From positions 1 through 64,000 of the forward strand of contig JBBSOW010000002.1 in the NCBI GenBank assembly GCA_038259365.1: 64,000 nt of DNA, in the 5' to 3' direction. Positions 33,321 through 41,934 of this stretch are shown piece by piece. The translations under genes and the position numbers were made by a program. The first letter of the stretch is position 1, and the number at the start of each line of letters is the position of its first letter. Origin of the DNA: JBBSOW01 sp038259365. GTDB lineage: Bacteria; Actinomycetota; Actinomycetes; Propionibacteriales; Propionibacteriaceae. A model generated the notes under the pieces. The model searched no databases, was not told the DNA's origin, and saw nothing but the letters and a program-made list of their open reading frames with translations.

Positions 33321-34612
33321 TAACCGAGCAGCTTCGCGACCTCGGTTTGCCCGCGGGAGCGGGCGTGCTCCAAGGCGGTCACGCCGTCCTTGTCGGCGAT
33401 GGACTTGTCGGCCCCGGCCTTCAACAGGATCCGCACGATCTCCTGATGGTTCTTGCCGCCGTCGCCCAGGATCACGGCCTCGAGAAGGGCCGTCCAGCCC
33501 AACCTGTTGACGTGGTCGAGGTCGATGCCGGTCCTGGCGACCCGGCGGACGTAGTCGACGTGGCCGCGCTCGCTGGCCGGGATGATCGACGTGCCGCCGT
33601 AGCGATTGAGCAGGCCGAGGTCGGGGCCGACCGCGAGCAAGATCTCGGCCATCTCCGTGCTGCCGGTGACTCCGGTGACCAACCACGGGGTGTCGCTCTG
33701 GGCGTCCACGGCGTCGGGATCGGCTCCCATGGCCACCAGCACGCGAGCCGTCGCGAGCTTGTCTTCGGTGACCGCGAGCAGCAGGGCGGTGCGATCCTTC
33801 GAGTCCTTGGTCTCGATGTCGGCGCCGGCCCGCAACGCTCGCGCGGCCAACGTCGCGTCGCCGTCTTCGGCCGCTCGCAGCAGCGTCGCGTCCGGGTCGT
33901 CGATCTTCGTTCCCGACGTTGCTTCGGTGAGGATCTTTTCGGAGTCCGCGAAACCTCGTCGTTGGGCCATCTGCAGCGGGCTCAGTCCCTGCTCTAGCGA
34001 CTTCTTATCGAGCTCGACCCCACCCGCGATCAGGGCGCGGATGGTGGCGGCGTAGTTCGCGTCGTTCTTGCCGAGCCACACCGACTCGTGGACGGCCTGG
34101 AAGCCGATGCGATTGACGTGGTCCTTATCGATGCCGGCCTGCAACAGCCGACCGACGACGAGATGGTGGCCTCGCTCGGCCGCCCGGATCAACCCGGTGC
34201 CGTTCCAGCTGTCCTTATCGTTGATCTTGGCACCGTTGGCCAGGGTAAGGTTCAACAACTCCAGATGACCCTCGCTCGTGGCGATGAGGTAGGCCGACTG
34301 TTGGGTCTCGTCCTGGGCGTTGACGTCGGCGCCTTTCTCGATGAGCGCGCTCGCGGCCTGCACGTCGTTGTCCCACGCCGCCGCGCGCAGTTTGGCATCC
34401 ACGGATTGTTGCTCCTTCGGGTTGAGGCGTTGGCTCTTGCTGGGAGAGGAGGAAGCCGGGCTAGGCGCAGCCGGTGTCGGCTCCGCCGAATCAGCCGACG
34501 GCGCCGGTGGGTTGCCGTGTGGCGGGCCGCCTGGAGCTGAACAGGCGCCCACCAGCAGAACGGCAGTCATGGACAGCGCCGCCAAGGGGCGAGCGAACTT
34601 GGGAGCGATCAC
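33320..34612 (-). CDS. Ankyrin-repeat lipoprotein
   Basis: 430 residues. A type II signal peptide (about 1-24, ALSMTAVLLVGAC) predicts a lipid-anchored extracytoplasmic protein. A Pro/Ser/Ala-rich linker (about 25-60) leads to about ten ankyrin repeats in two similar blocks: DNDVQAASALIEKGADVNAQ... to about 235, and DGDATLAARALRAGADIETK... to the end. HLVVGRLLQAGIDKDHVNR and HVDYVRRVARTGIDLDHVNR occur at equivalent places, so the array arose by internal duplication. Ankyrins bind proteins; the partner is unknown. It begins at GTG 34612. Operon order (minus): methylase, nitrilase, M50 peptidase, small protein, ankyrin. Confidence 0.9.
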   Translation of the reverse strand: MIAPKFARPLAALSMTAVLLVGACSAPGGPPHGNPPAPSADSAEPTPAAPSPASSSPSKSQRLNPKEQQSVDAKLRAAAWDNDVQAASALIEKGADVNAQDETQQSAYLIATSEGHLELLNLTLANGAKINDKDSWNGTGLIRAAERGHHLVVGRLLQAGIDKDHVNRIGFQAVHESVWLGKNDANYAATIRALIAGGVELDKKSLEQGLSPLQMAQRRGFADSEKILTEATSGTKIDDPDATLLRAAEDGDATLAARALRAGADIETKDSKDRTALLLAVTEDKLATARVLVAMGADPDAVDAQSDTPWLVTGVTGSTEMAEILLAVGPDLGLLNRYGGTSIIPASERGHVDYVRRVARTGIDLDHVNRLGWTALLEAVILGDGGKNHQEIVRILLKAGADKSIADKDGVTALEHARSRGQTEVAKLLG

Positions 34613-34629
34613 GACTGCCTGACCACGAA

Positions 34630-34917
34630 TTACCTCACCCCGTGTGGCTTCACCGCGGGCAGGCGATCGTCGCCCGGGCGGTTCACCAACCGTCGCCGCG
34701 GCAGGGTGACGCCGACGCCGAGCAGAAAGCCGCCCACGAGGACCACCCCAGCCATGATGAGCATCAGGCGCAGAGGATTCTCGAACGCCACGCTGCGGTT
34801 CGCGTTCGCCGCGGCGTATAGCTCGTTGATGTCGGTGACGTTGCTGCCCAGCAGCACTCCGCCAGCCACCAGCACCAACAACCCCAACACGACCAGCACG
34901 GTCTTGATCACCTTCAT
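34630..34917 (-). CDS. Small two-helix membrane protein
   Basis: 95 residues with two hydrophobic helices (about 4-26 and 50-72), a polar loop of about 24 residues between them (ELYAAANANRSVAFE), and a basic C-terminal tail. No family recognised. It starts 10 bases after the M50-like peptidase gene and ends 17 bases before the ankyrin lipoprotein gene, so it is almost certainly in the same operon. It could be a substrate or partner of the membrane peptidase; that is a guess from context. Confidence 0.7.
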   Translation of the reverse strand: MKVIKTVLVVLGLLVLVAGGVLLGSNVTDINELYAAANANRSVAFENPLRLMLIMAGVVLVGGFLLGVGVTLPRRRLVNRPGDDRLPAVKPHGVR

Positions 34918-34927
34918 GCGTTTCAGC

Positions 34928-35659
34928 TTAGTGGGGGCTTCGGCTGGCCACCCACTCCTGGATGGGCAACATCAGCCAGGCCCCGGCCAGCAGGCATCCG
35001 ATCGTGACAATAAGAAAGCCGGTCGTCCACAGCAGTTGCGGGATCCGGGTCAGGGCGGCCAGCTGAGCCGGATCGCTGGCGCGGGATCGACGATTCCGGG
35101 CCCGGTACAGCTCCAGCACCGGCCTGGGAGCGGCCAGCAGCAAGAGCCAACACAGGAGCTGAGCCAACCAGGTGAGCAGCTCATCGCTGCCGTACCAGGA
35201 GGCGGCGAAGACCCCGCCGCCGACGACGAGCAACACCAGCAGCCCGTAGCCGTTGCGGATCTGGATGAGCATGAGCGCGAGTATCGCGAGCACGACGTAC
35301 AAGAAGCCGACCGCGTGCCCGGCGCCGAGCACCCACGCCGACGCCAGCCCGGCGATCCCCGACGCGGGATAGCCCGCCGCCAGCGTCGCCACCATGCCGG
35401 GGCCGTTCGCTGGACCGGAGCTGACGGTGACCCCGGAGGTGTCGCGATGCAGGGTGATGCCCCGCAGCTTTCGCCCCGTGACTAGGGCGACGAACGCGTG
35501 CCCGCCCTCGTGGGTGATCGTCACCAGCATCCGCACGAGCGGCCAGGTGAACGGCGCCGCCACGAGTGCCGACGCGACGAGGCCGAGAAGCAGGCTCTGA
35601 CCGGGGCCCAACACCGCCTGCTCGGCGAGGATGCGCGCCCAGATCGTGCCCAGCGTCAA
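34928..35659 (-). CDS. M50B-like membrane metallopeptidase
   Basis: 243 residues and about six to seven membrane helices. The motif VTITHEGGHAFVAL is an HExxH zinc site inside the membrane region, as in the actinobacterial M50B-like peptidases. A conserved VTVSSGPANG stretch and GYPASGIAGL follow; the third ligand is expected in the later helices but is not obvious by eye. The start overlaps the nitrilase stop by 4 bases (ATGA). Substrate unknown; site-2-type cleavage of a membrane protein is the family expectation. Confidence 0.85.
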   Translation of the reverse strand: MTLGTIWARILAEQAVLGPGQSLLLGLVASALVAAPFTWPLVRMLVTITHEGGHAFVALVTGRKLRGITLHRDTSGVTVSSGPANGPGMVATLAAGYPASGIAGLASAWVLGAGHAVGFLYVVLAILALMLIQIRNGYGLLVLLVVGGGVFAASWYGSDELLTWLAQLLCWLLLLAAPRPVLELYRARNRRSRASDPAQLAALTRIPQLLWTTGFLIVTIGCLLAGAWLMLPIQEWVASRSPH

Positions 35660-36474
35660 CGCCAGTCCTCGCCCGAGACCTGGTTGGCCACAACCGGCAG
35701 CTTCTCCCGCACGCTATGCACCCGATCGCCGTCGACGTCGGCGACCAGAAACTCGCTCGCTGCGCCGGCCTGTGCCACCACCTCGCCCGCCGGGGCGACG
35801 ATCGCGCTGTGCCCGACGCCGGTCGGGGCGCCGGCCACGGCGGCCACGTTGGCGGTGGCCGGATCGGCCTGCCCGCAGGCCAGCAGCCAGCACGTCGAAT
35901 CGAGCGCGCGCGCCTGCACGAGGATGTCCCACTGCTCCGCCTTCCCCGGCCCGGCCCCCCACGAGGCGACGAGCGCGACGGCGTCGCAGCCCTGCTGGGC
36001 GTAGTGGACGAACAACCGGGGAAACCGGATGTCATAACACGTCGCCAGGCCCACCGTGAGTCCCGCCACCTCGAAGGTCACCGGCTGGCTGCCGGGCTCG
36101 ACGGTCTCGGATTCGGCGAACCCGAAGGCGTCGTAGAGGTAGATCTTGTCGTACGCAACCGCCACCTCGGCCCCGACGGCGACCGTCGTGTTGCGGATGC
36201 GCCTGCCCGGTGGGCGCCCGGTTCCCGGGGTGAACATGCCCGCCACGGCAACGAGCCCGGCGTTGGCGGCCGCCTCCCGCAGCCCGCTCGCCCAAGGGCC
36301 GTCGACCGGCTCGGCGACACTGCCCAGCGGGTTGCCGAACGCGCACATCATCGCCTCGGGCAGGACGAGCAGGTCGGCGCCGACCCCCTGAGCGTGCTGG
36401 ATGGCGATCTTGGCTCGTTGCAGGTTCAGGCCCGGATCCGCCCCGCTGTTGAGCTGAGCCAGCACGACCTTCAT
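35656..36474 (-). CDS. Carbon-nitrogen hydrolase (nitrilase superfamily)
   Basis: 272 residues. The catalytic triad is visible: Glu in LLVLPEAMMCAF, Lys in VAYDKIYLYDAFG, and Cys in VGLATCYDIRFP, the NIT2/omega-amidase or deaminated-glutathione amidase-like arrangement. Members hydrolyse amides such as omega-amides of 2-oxo acids. ATG 36474 gives the canonical MKVVLAQL start; a longer open frame upstream overlaps the methylase and is rejected. It shares ATGA overlaps with the genes on both sides. Confidence 0.92.
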   Translation of the reverse strand: MKVVLAQLNSGADPGLNLQRAKIAIQHAQGVGADLLVLPEAMMCAFGNPLGSVAEPVDGPWASGLREAAANAGLVAVAGMFTPGTGRPPGRRIRNTTVAVGAEVAVAYDKIYLYDAFGFAESETVEPGSQPVTFEVAGLTVGLATCYDIRFPRLFVHYAQQGCDAVALVASWGAGPGKAEQWDILVQARALDSTCWLLACGQADPATANVAAVAGAPTGVGHSAIVAPAGEVVAQAGAASEFLVADVDGDRVHSVREKLPVVANQVSGEDWR

Positions 36475-37547
36475 GCGGGCAGCCCCGCGAGCGAGTCTCC
36501 GGCTTCGACGGCGGCTACCGCGGCGGCCACCGTCTGGGCCGGGCCACTGAGGATCATGTGCTCGACGTTCCTGGTGTGGCTGACCTGGCCCACCCGCTTG
36601 CCCCGGAGATCGTGCACGCCGATGAGCGCGCCCACGTAGCGGCGCGAATCGAAGCTGAGCGTGCTCACCTGCCGCCCGCGGACCGTGCACAGCTCCTCGA
36701 TCTCGGCGAGGGGCACGAAACCCTCGTTGCTGTACGACAACACCATCAGCTCGGCCCGCACCCCCGCGATGATGCTCGCCAGCGCGGCTCGGATCCGTGG
36801 CCGGGAGTTGAACGGGCTCTTGGTCGCCTCGTCGCGACAGTCGACCCGCTTGCGGGCGATGCCGTAGACCTGGGGGAAATCCCAGCGGATCAAGGTTTCC
36901 CACAGGTGGTAATTGCTGCGGTAGCGGTGCTGGTTGTAGGGCGGGTCGAGGTAGGCCAGGTCGACCTTGGGCAACCGGCCGACCTGTTCCAGGGCGTCGC
37001 CCCAGATGGCGTGCCCGCGGCCAGGGGTGAGCCCGGGCACTTTCAGCGTCAGCGGGCGCAAGGCCCGCGGGGCCCACTGCTTGAGGTAGGCCATCTGCAG
37101 GCCGACGGTCGAATCCACCGCGTCGGCGGCCAGTAACAGGCTCGTCAACAGGATCGGGCGCAGCTTGGAATCACCGTAGAGATCGTCGATGCCCTGGCGG
37201 ATGGCGTCGATCCGAACGCCGTTGTCGGGGTGGAAGTAGCGGGCCTGGCGGCAGTAGTTCTCGGTGATGTAGCCGTCCACGTCGGGCAGGGCCGTCAACC
37301 GGGCGAGGGCCTGGCTGAGTTCCACCAGATCGACGTCGGCCGCGTCGGTCTCGACGAGCGTCTGGGCCAGCACCCGGCTGTAGGCCGCGGTGTCCACCGC
37401 CCACACCTCGGCACCGCGGCGGCAGAACTCCTGGGCCACCCGCGTGGTGCCGGTGAACAGGTCCAGGGCGGTCCTCGCCCCGACGGCGCTCGCGACCTGA
37501 CCCAGTACGGGCACGAGCTGGCGCTTCGAGCCGAGGTACTTGATCAC
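36471..37547 (-). CDS. DNA adenine methylase (D12 class)
   Basis: 358 residues. N6-adenine methyltransferase of the alpha class: the AdoMet-binding motif I DLFTGTTRVAQEF follows the N-terminal MIKYLGSKRQL, and catalytic motif IV is DLAYLDPPYNQHRY. The target-recognition region lies between (about 60-200). No restriction endonuclease is adjacent, so it is probably an orphan or regulatory methylase; the related Dam-type site cannot be read from sequence. First gene of the minus-strand run to the ankyrin lipoprotein. Confidence 0.92.
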   Translation of the reverse strand: MIKYLGSKRQLVPVLGQVASAVGARTALDLFTGTTRVAQEFCRRGAEVWAVDTAAYSRVLAQTLVETDAADVDLVELSQALARLTALPDVDGYITENYCRQARYFHPDNGVRIDAIRQGIDDLYGDSKLRPILLTSLLLAADAVDSTVGLQMAYLKQWAPRALRPLTLKVPGLTPGRGHAIWGDALEQVGRLPKVDLAYLDPPYNQHRYRSNYHLWETLIRWDFPQVYGIARKRVDCRDEATKSPFNSRPRIRAALASIIAGVRAELMVLSYSNEGFVPLAEIEELCTVRGRQVSTLSFDSRRYVGALIGVHDLRGKRVGQVSHTRNVEHMILSGPAQTVAAAVAAVEAGDSLAGLPA

Positions 37548-37617
37548 CTCACCACTGTAATCCAGCCGTCAGACCGAATCCGGCAAGGCAACGAGACTGC
37601 GAGACTGCGAGACCAAA

Positions 37618-38118
37618 TTAGCCACCGATCGGCGGGCCCAGGATGAGGGCGACGCTGAAGAGGGCCGCCACCAGGACCACGGCCAACAGGCCACCGAGCG
37701 CCGGGCGGCGAAGCGCCCAACCCGCCGGCTTCTCGAACGGGCCGCGAGGCTCGATCGTGCGCAGGCGCCACGAGTCGTCGATCAGGCCGCGCTTTTCGAC
37801 CCAACGGTCGAAGGCGATCGTCGCGAACGGCGGGATGGCGCATGCCAATGCCAGTACCTTCCTACCGGTGGTCCACCGCTGATCGATCCCGACAAGTACC
37901 GCTGTGACGCAGTAGGCCAAAAAGACCGCTCCGTGCAGCGTGCCGAAGATACGGACCCCGAGCTCGGTTGTCTGGGTGACGTATTTTGCGAACATCCCGC
38001 TCAGCAACAACGTCCAGGTGATGGCTTCGGCGATCGAGACCGTCCGAAACACCCACACCGGGCTTGCGAGTTTGCCCAGGCGAGGCTGGGAGGTTGTCTG
38101 ATCGGTGTCGGAGCTCAT
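37618..38118 (-). CDS. DUF3817 integral membrane protein
   Basis: 166 residues, about four membrane helices. FRTVSIAEAITWTLLLSGMF and GTLHGAVFLAYCVTAVLVG match the DUF3817/YdzA-like family found across actinobacteria. A conserved loop (RWVEKRGLID) precedes the last helix. Function unknown. Monocistronic: 70 bases separate it from the methylase gene, and it is divergent from the NUDIX gene. Confidence 0.85.
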   Translation of the reverse strand: MSSDTDQTTSQPRLGKLASPVWVFRTVSIAEAITWTLLLSGMFAKYVTQTTELGVRIFGTLHGAVFLAYCVTAVLVGIDQRWTTGRKVLALACAIPPFATIAFDRWVEKRGLIDDSWRLRTIEPRGPFEKPAGWALRRPALGGLLAVVLVAALFSVALILGPPIGG

Positions 38119-38208
38119 CGGGACAGGCTACGCGCTAGTGGCCAAGAGGATCGAACTCACTTTCACACTCCGCAACCTCGATTGGTGCAAGTGCGGCATT
38201 ATTGAAAG

Positions 38209-38922
38209 ATGCAGATCGTTGGCCGCTCCTGTTCCTCTCTCCAGGTGGCCTACCGTCATCGGCTGGCTCATGGGGAGGATCCGTACCGTGCCGCGTTGGA
38301 GCGGGGGTACGTGATCCAGCGCGCCTACAGCAGCTACCGCACGAGCGACGACATCGTTCTCGAACTCATCGTCGGCGATCTCACCGCGGACATCGCCACG
38401 TATCGCCCGACGCGGTTACCGGCCGACTACGCCACCCCGGCCGATTCGGCGCCGCCCATCACTCGCCAGCGTATTGCCGCCTACACGATCGTTTTGTCCG
38501 ACCGCGGCGTGCTCGCGACGCAGTTCTCCTCCAAGACCGGCGCGGCCGGCCAGTGGGGGTTTCCCGGCGGCGGGGTCGAACCGCGCGAGGAACCCGCGGT
38601 GACCGTTGTCCGCGAGGCCGAGGAAGAAACCGCTCAGCGACTCGTCGACCCCATGCTTTTGGACGTGCAGTCAGATCACTGGATCGGCCGAGCGCCCCAC
38701 GGGGTCCTCGAAGACTTTCACGCGGTTCGGTTGGTGTTCACCGGACGGGTGGACGATCCCACCGAGGCCGAAGTCCTCGATCGAGGCGGAACAACGGCGG
38801 ACGCCCGGTGGGTACCGCTCGAACAGTGGCGGTCACTGGGGTGGACCGGCGGGGCCCGGGCGCTGCTGGAAAAGCACCTCGACAGCTGCATAACCGGCTT
38901 CCAACAAAAGCAAAACTTCTAG
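38209..38922 (+). CDS. NUDIX hydrolase
   Basis: 237 residues. The Nudix box is GGGVEPREEPAVTVVREAEE followed by ET, with the REAEEE metal site intact; the usual Gly near its end is replaced by Ala (ETAQRL). An N-terminal domain of about 90 residues precedes the box and is not recognised. Substrate (nucleotide sugar, mutagenic NTP, etc.) is undetermined. ATG 38209 has only a weak GAAAG ribosome site, so the true start could be a few codons later. A strong terminator follows the stop. Confidence 0.88.
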   Translation: MQIVGRSCSSLQVAYRHRLAHGEDPYRAALERGYVIQRAYSSYRTSDDIVLELIVGDLTADIATYRPTRLPADYATPADSAPPITRQRIAAYTIVLSDRGVLATQFSSKTGAAGQWGFPGGGVEPREEPAVTVVREAEEETAQRLVDPMLLDVQSDHWIGRAPHGVLEDFHAVRLVFTGRVDDPTEAEVLDRGGTTADARWVPLEQWRSLGWTGGARALLEKHLDSCITGFQQKQNF

Positions 38923-38932
38923 GTAGACAAAA

Positions 38933-38962
38933 ACGGGCGACCACTCGAAAGTGGTCGCCCGT
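38933..38962. terminator. Intrinsic terminator between NUDIX and Bax1-I genes
   Basis: Perfect 13-bp stem (acgggcgaccact with agtggtcgcccgt) around loop cgaa. On plus it is followed by gttgct, on minus by tttttg, so the minus strand, ending the Bax1-I gene transcript, has the better U-tract. It lies between convergent genes. Confidence 0.88.
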
Positions 38963-38982
38963 GTTGCTGAGAAGCGAGTCGG

Positions 38983-39873
38983 TTACCGGCGGAAGTAGGA
39001 GATGATCCGCAGGATCTCGGTGTAGAGCCACACCATGGTCACGGTGATGCCGAAGGCGGCCACCCACGACTGCGAGGCCGGAGCCCGGTTGCGAATGCCG
39101 TTCTCGATCATGTCGAAGTCCATCACCAGGTTGAACGTCGCCAACACCACGGCCAGCAGCGAGACGCCAATGGCCAACGGGCTGACCGGACCGGTAATGC
39201 CGGCACGCAGGCCCATGTCGATGCCGGCGAAACTCAGCCCGAAGTTGAGCAGCACGGCTCCCGCGAAGGCGATGGTCGAGATCATGACGATCTTCTTGAA
39301 GCGCTCCGTCACGCGGAACCCCGTGAACTTGTAGGCGGCCAGCACGACGCCGGCCACCACGAAGGTGGCGAGCACTGCCTGGACTACGATGCCCGGGTAG
39401 AAGCTCTCGAACACCCGGCTGAACATGCCGATGAAGACGCCTTCGATGGCGGCGTAGACCATCGCGGTGACGGGGTTCACCCCGCGACGAATGACGACGA
39501 ACAGCACCGTCACGAAGCCGACGAGGGCCGAGACGATCATGACCGGCATGGTCAACGGCTCGGGAACGAGCAGCCACGCGAGTGCGGCGACAGCCACGAG
39601 GGTGCCCATGACGACGGCGGTCTTGGTCAGCACATCGTCCAGGGTCATCACGCCCCGCGCATCGCTTTGCGAGTCGCGGTGCGGCTCGAACTGTCCGGGC
39701 TGGCGACGCTGCTGGGAGCGTTCATTGTACTGCCCCTGCTGATTGGGGTACTGCTCGTATTGGGTCTGGCGGTACTGGCCCGTGCTTTGCCCGTACTGCT
39801 GATCGGCGGACACCGATCCGCGACCGTTGAACGATTCCGATCGGGTCAGGATCGGGTTCTTACTTTGGAACAT
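38983..39873 (-). CDS. Bax inhibitor-1 (Bax1-I/YccA) family membrane protein
   Basis: 296 residues. A Gln/Tyr/Arg-rich cytoplasmic N terminus (about 1-70, including QYRQTQYEQYPNQQGQY) precedes seven helices of the Bax1-I fold. Typical features are AMVYAAIEGVFIGMFS, ATFNLVMDFDMIENG (acidic pair in helix 6) and WVAAFGITVTMVWLYTEILRI. The family forms calcium leak channels or is implicated in membrane stress. ATG 39873 has GGAGG 6 bases before it. Ends at the shared terminator 38933-38962. Confidence 0.93.
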   Translation of the reverse strand: MFQSKNPILTRSESFNGRGSVSADQQYGQSTGQYRQTQYEQYPNQQGQYNERSQQRRQPGQFEPHRDSQSDARGVMTLDDVLTKTAVVMGTLVAVAALAWLLVPEPLTMPVMIVSALVGFVTVLFVVIRRGVNPVTAMVYAAIEGVFIGMFSRVFESFYPGIVVQAVLATFVVAGVVLAAYKFTGFRVTERFKKIVMISTIAFAGAVLLNFGLSFAGIDMGLRAGITGPVSPLAIGVSLLAVVLATFNLVMDFDMIENGIRNRAPASQSWVAAFGITVTMVWLYTEILRIISYFRR

Positions 39874-40070
39874 CCAGTCCTCCTTGTTGCTCGCGTTATA
39901 TGGAGCAACGTCTGCTCAACCAGCTTTGTTTCCCCAGCGCCCCCACGTCCGGGGGGAATCAGGGGTTGCCCCGTGATGAGGTGTTACATCGTAGCCGAGA
40001 CGGCCCGGTCAGAGGGCGCAATCGCCACGCTCGCGAAATCGGGGAGATCGCGGGGGAACCCCCGTGGGTG

Positions 40071-40253
40071 CTAAGAGCTGTCGTGGCTCTCACGGTCCAC
40101 ATCAGCATGCTCGCCCGAGGGGTATTCCTTGGGTTGGCCGTCGGGTACTTGCCCCGCGTCCGCCGCTGGCGGGACGCCGTCGTCCATGCCCACGCCGCCG
40201 TCGGTGTTGCCTTGCGTCGTCATCTTGGCGGTCTCGGAAACCTCACCTGGCAT
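40071..40253 (-). CDS. Small acidic hydrophilic protein
   Basis: 60 residues, rich in Asp, Glu, Gly and Pro with no hydrophobic segment; sequence MPGEVSETAKMTTQGNTDGG then Val-Gly and a low-complexity tail. The start is credible because AAGGA lies 6 bases before ATG 40253. A short GC hairpin around 40047-40065 could end transcription. It belongs to no family I recognise. The intervals on each side (39874-40070 and 40254-40395) show nothing else. Confidence 0.5.
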   Translation of the reverse strand: MPGEVSETAKMTTQGNTDGGVGMDDGVPPAADAGQVPDGQPKEYPSGEHADVDRESHDSS

Positions 40254-40395
40254 GTTGAGTCCTTGTCTTTGGGGCCTATCGCCCGTACCGGTCTAATGTC
40301 GAGGCGATGGCCTCGTCGTGCCCCAATGCTGCCACGCAACCCAAGGGCAGGGGGTGGACTCGACCGTCCGAGTGGTGGAGCCGGTTTACGAATCC

Positions 40396-41733
40396 TCAGG
40401 CGGCATAGTCGACTACGGCAAGGCAGGGCGGCGTGCCGAACTCCACGACACCTCCTTGCGCTTCCGGGCCCGCCACATCGTATGCCTGGTGTGCTTCGGT
40501 GTAGCCGCGAGCGACCCGATACCGGTAGCCGAACGGTGATCGCCATTCGAAGACTCCCGGCTCGGTCTGGATCATCTGCCAGCCGGTGTGTGTTTTGGCC
40601 CGATGTTCAAGCCGTCCAAAGGGGCCCAAATTGGACGGCCGGGTTTGCGGCGGGGGAGGCTGGCCCGGCGGAGGCTCCATCGGCTGGTCGCCGGTTCGGA
40701 AAGGCTCGGAGTGATCAAGATCAGCATGCACCGAACGCGTGGTCGAGAACGGGAACACCGAGAACGGATCCCGGATCCGCACCTGCTCGCGCATCCGATC
40801 CGCGATCTCGTAGCCATCCGCCCCCGCATCACCAACCAGATCGAGCACCGGCACCACCCGGACCCGATCATGGGCCAACAGCTGACGCACCTGCTCCACC
40901 AGCAACGGGCCCACCGCGTCCTCGCGGGCCACCCCGCCACCGGCCTCCACGGTTTCACGGCTGACATGCACGACCAGCGTAGATCGTTGCGAAGGCAAGG
41001 TGCCCCCTTCGGATGGGCGAGCCAGCTCACCCAACGCCTCCGACCTCAACTCCCGCAGCGGCTCGCCGCGACCCTCGAGAACCATCGAATTCGCGATCGC
41101 GTCGATTGCCCGACTCAAACACACCGCATCCGCGGTGCCCATCCGCGCCACCATCATCGACGACCCGTCGCCCTCATGCCGCACGTACACGTACCGCTCG
41201 GCCCTCCGAGCCTCGGCGCGGCGCCGCGCCAACGCCTGATCGGCCGACAGGATCAACCCCTCAGCCTTGCGGCGGATCCGACCCCACGCCAACCGACCCC
41301 ACGAGGACTCCAACCGCAAATCCACCCACCGGGCCGCGTCCGCGCCCAAGCTCAGCAGCCGCACACATCGAGGCGACTTTACGAGCCTGCCAAGCCGCAT
41401 CAACGGCCGATCGCCGCCCTCACCACCCAGAGCCGCCCACGCCCGAGGATGGCGGTGCCGCAGATTCATCAGATCGTTGATCAGATGCCACGCCGACGCC
41501 TCTCCGACGCCCAGCATCGCCGACAGCTCCGGGACCAGGAACTCCGCCACCTCCGGCGTGCCATCCGCGCCGGACGTCTTCAACCGCTCACCCCCGGCCA
41601 GCGTTATCGGCGCCACCCCACCCGAAGCGTCCACCAACTCCGCTACTACCTGCAACTGCTCGACCTGCGCGCGGCGCTCCGCCGACACAGCCGCCAGCAG
41701 CCGATCAGCAATGCCGCGAATGGTCCCTTCCAT
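40396..41733 (-). CDS. DUF222 / 13E12-type protein with degenerate HNH domain
   Basis: 445 residues. The N-terminal DUF222 helical region (about 1-290) is typical of the mobile 13E12 repeat family of actinobacteria. The C-terminal HNH fold keeps DLDH, RPSNLGPFGRLEHRAKT and a WRSPFGYRYRV end, so the core His-Asn-His are present, but the usual zinc cysteines (CxFPxC) are replaced by SVFPFST. It may be a zinc-less HNH nuclease or inactive. ATG 41733 is preferred to TTG 41745. Members are spread by transfer; no terminal repeats are seen here. Confidence 0.85.
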   Translation of the reverse strand: MEGTIRGIADRLLAAVSAERRAQVEQLQVVAELVDASGGVAPITLAGGERLKTSGADGTPEVAEFLVPELSAMLGVGEASAWHLINDLMNLRHRHPRAWAALGGEGGDRPLMRLGRLVKSPRCVRLLSLGADAARWVDLRLESSWGRLAWGRIRRKAEGLILSADQALARRRAEARRAERYVYVRHEGDGSSMMVARMGTADAVCLSRAIDAIANSMVLEGRGEPLRELRSEALGELARPSEGGTLPSQRSTLVVHVSRETVEAGGGVAREDAVGPLLVEQVRQLLAHDRVRVVPVLDLVGDAGADGYEIADRMREQVRIRDPFSVFPFSTTRSVHADLDHSEPFRTGDQPMEPPPGQPPPPQTRPSNLGPFGRLEHRAKTHTGWQMIQTEPGVFEWRSPFGYRYRVARGYTEAHQAYDVAGPEAQGGVVEFGTPPCLAVVDYAA

Positions 41734-41745
41734 AATCCAACTCAA

Positions 41746-41916
41746 TCAGGACGCTCTGACAATTTTTCCGCCCGTAAAACCGGAGTTCAGTTCCACGAGT
41801 CCTCGAGCTTGGCCACGAACCGAGGCAGGTGGGGGTCGAGCGTCGCGATATCGATGTCGCGGATGGCGGCAAACATCGAGCCAGCGGATCAGCGATTCCG
41901 GGTCGTCGGCGCTCAT
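41746..41916 (-). CDS. Possible decayed short gene with a strong ribosome site
   Basis: GGAGG lies 10 bases before ATG 41916. The first 14 residues (MSADDPESLIRWLD) look protein-like, after which this frame turns Arg/Pro-rich while a neighbouring frame reads AAIRDIDIATLDPHLPRFVA and ends KLEDSWN-stop. A single frameshift near 41870 would explain this. It sits between the tRNA and the DUF222 gene. No family is recognised. Confidence 0.3.
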   Translation of the reverse strand: MSADDPESLIRWLDVCRHPRHRYRDARPPPASVRGQARGLVELNSGFTGGKIVRAS

Positions 41917-41934
41917 TGCCGTGCCACCTCCGCG

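Noticed and set aside
36475..37077. N-terminal extension of the nitrilase frame upstream of ATG 36474
   Set aside because: The extension is antisense-like Arg/Gly/Pro-rich and overlaps the adenine methylase; the canonical MKVVLAQL start with ATGA overlap is at 36474.
39940..40065. GC-rich hairpins (ccccc...ggggg at 39941 and cgggg...ccccg at 40051) as terminators
   Set aside because: Stems of 5 bp in this base composition are expected by chance and no U-tract follows; only mentioned as a weak possibility for the small acidic gene.
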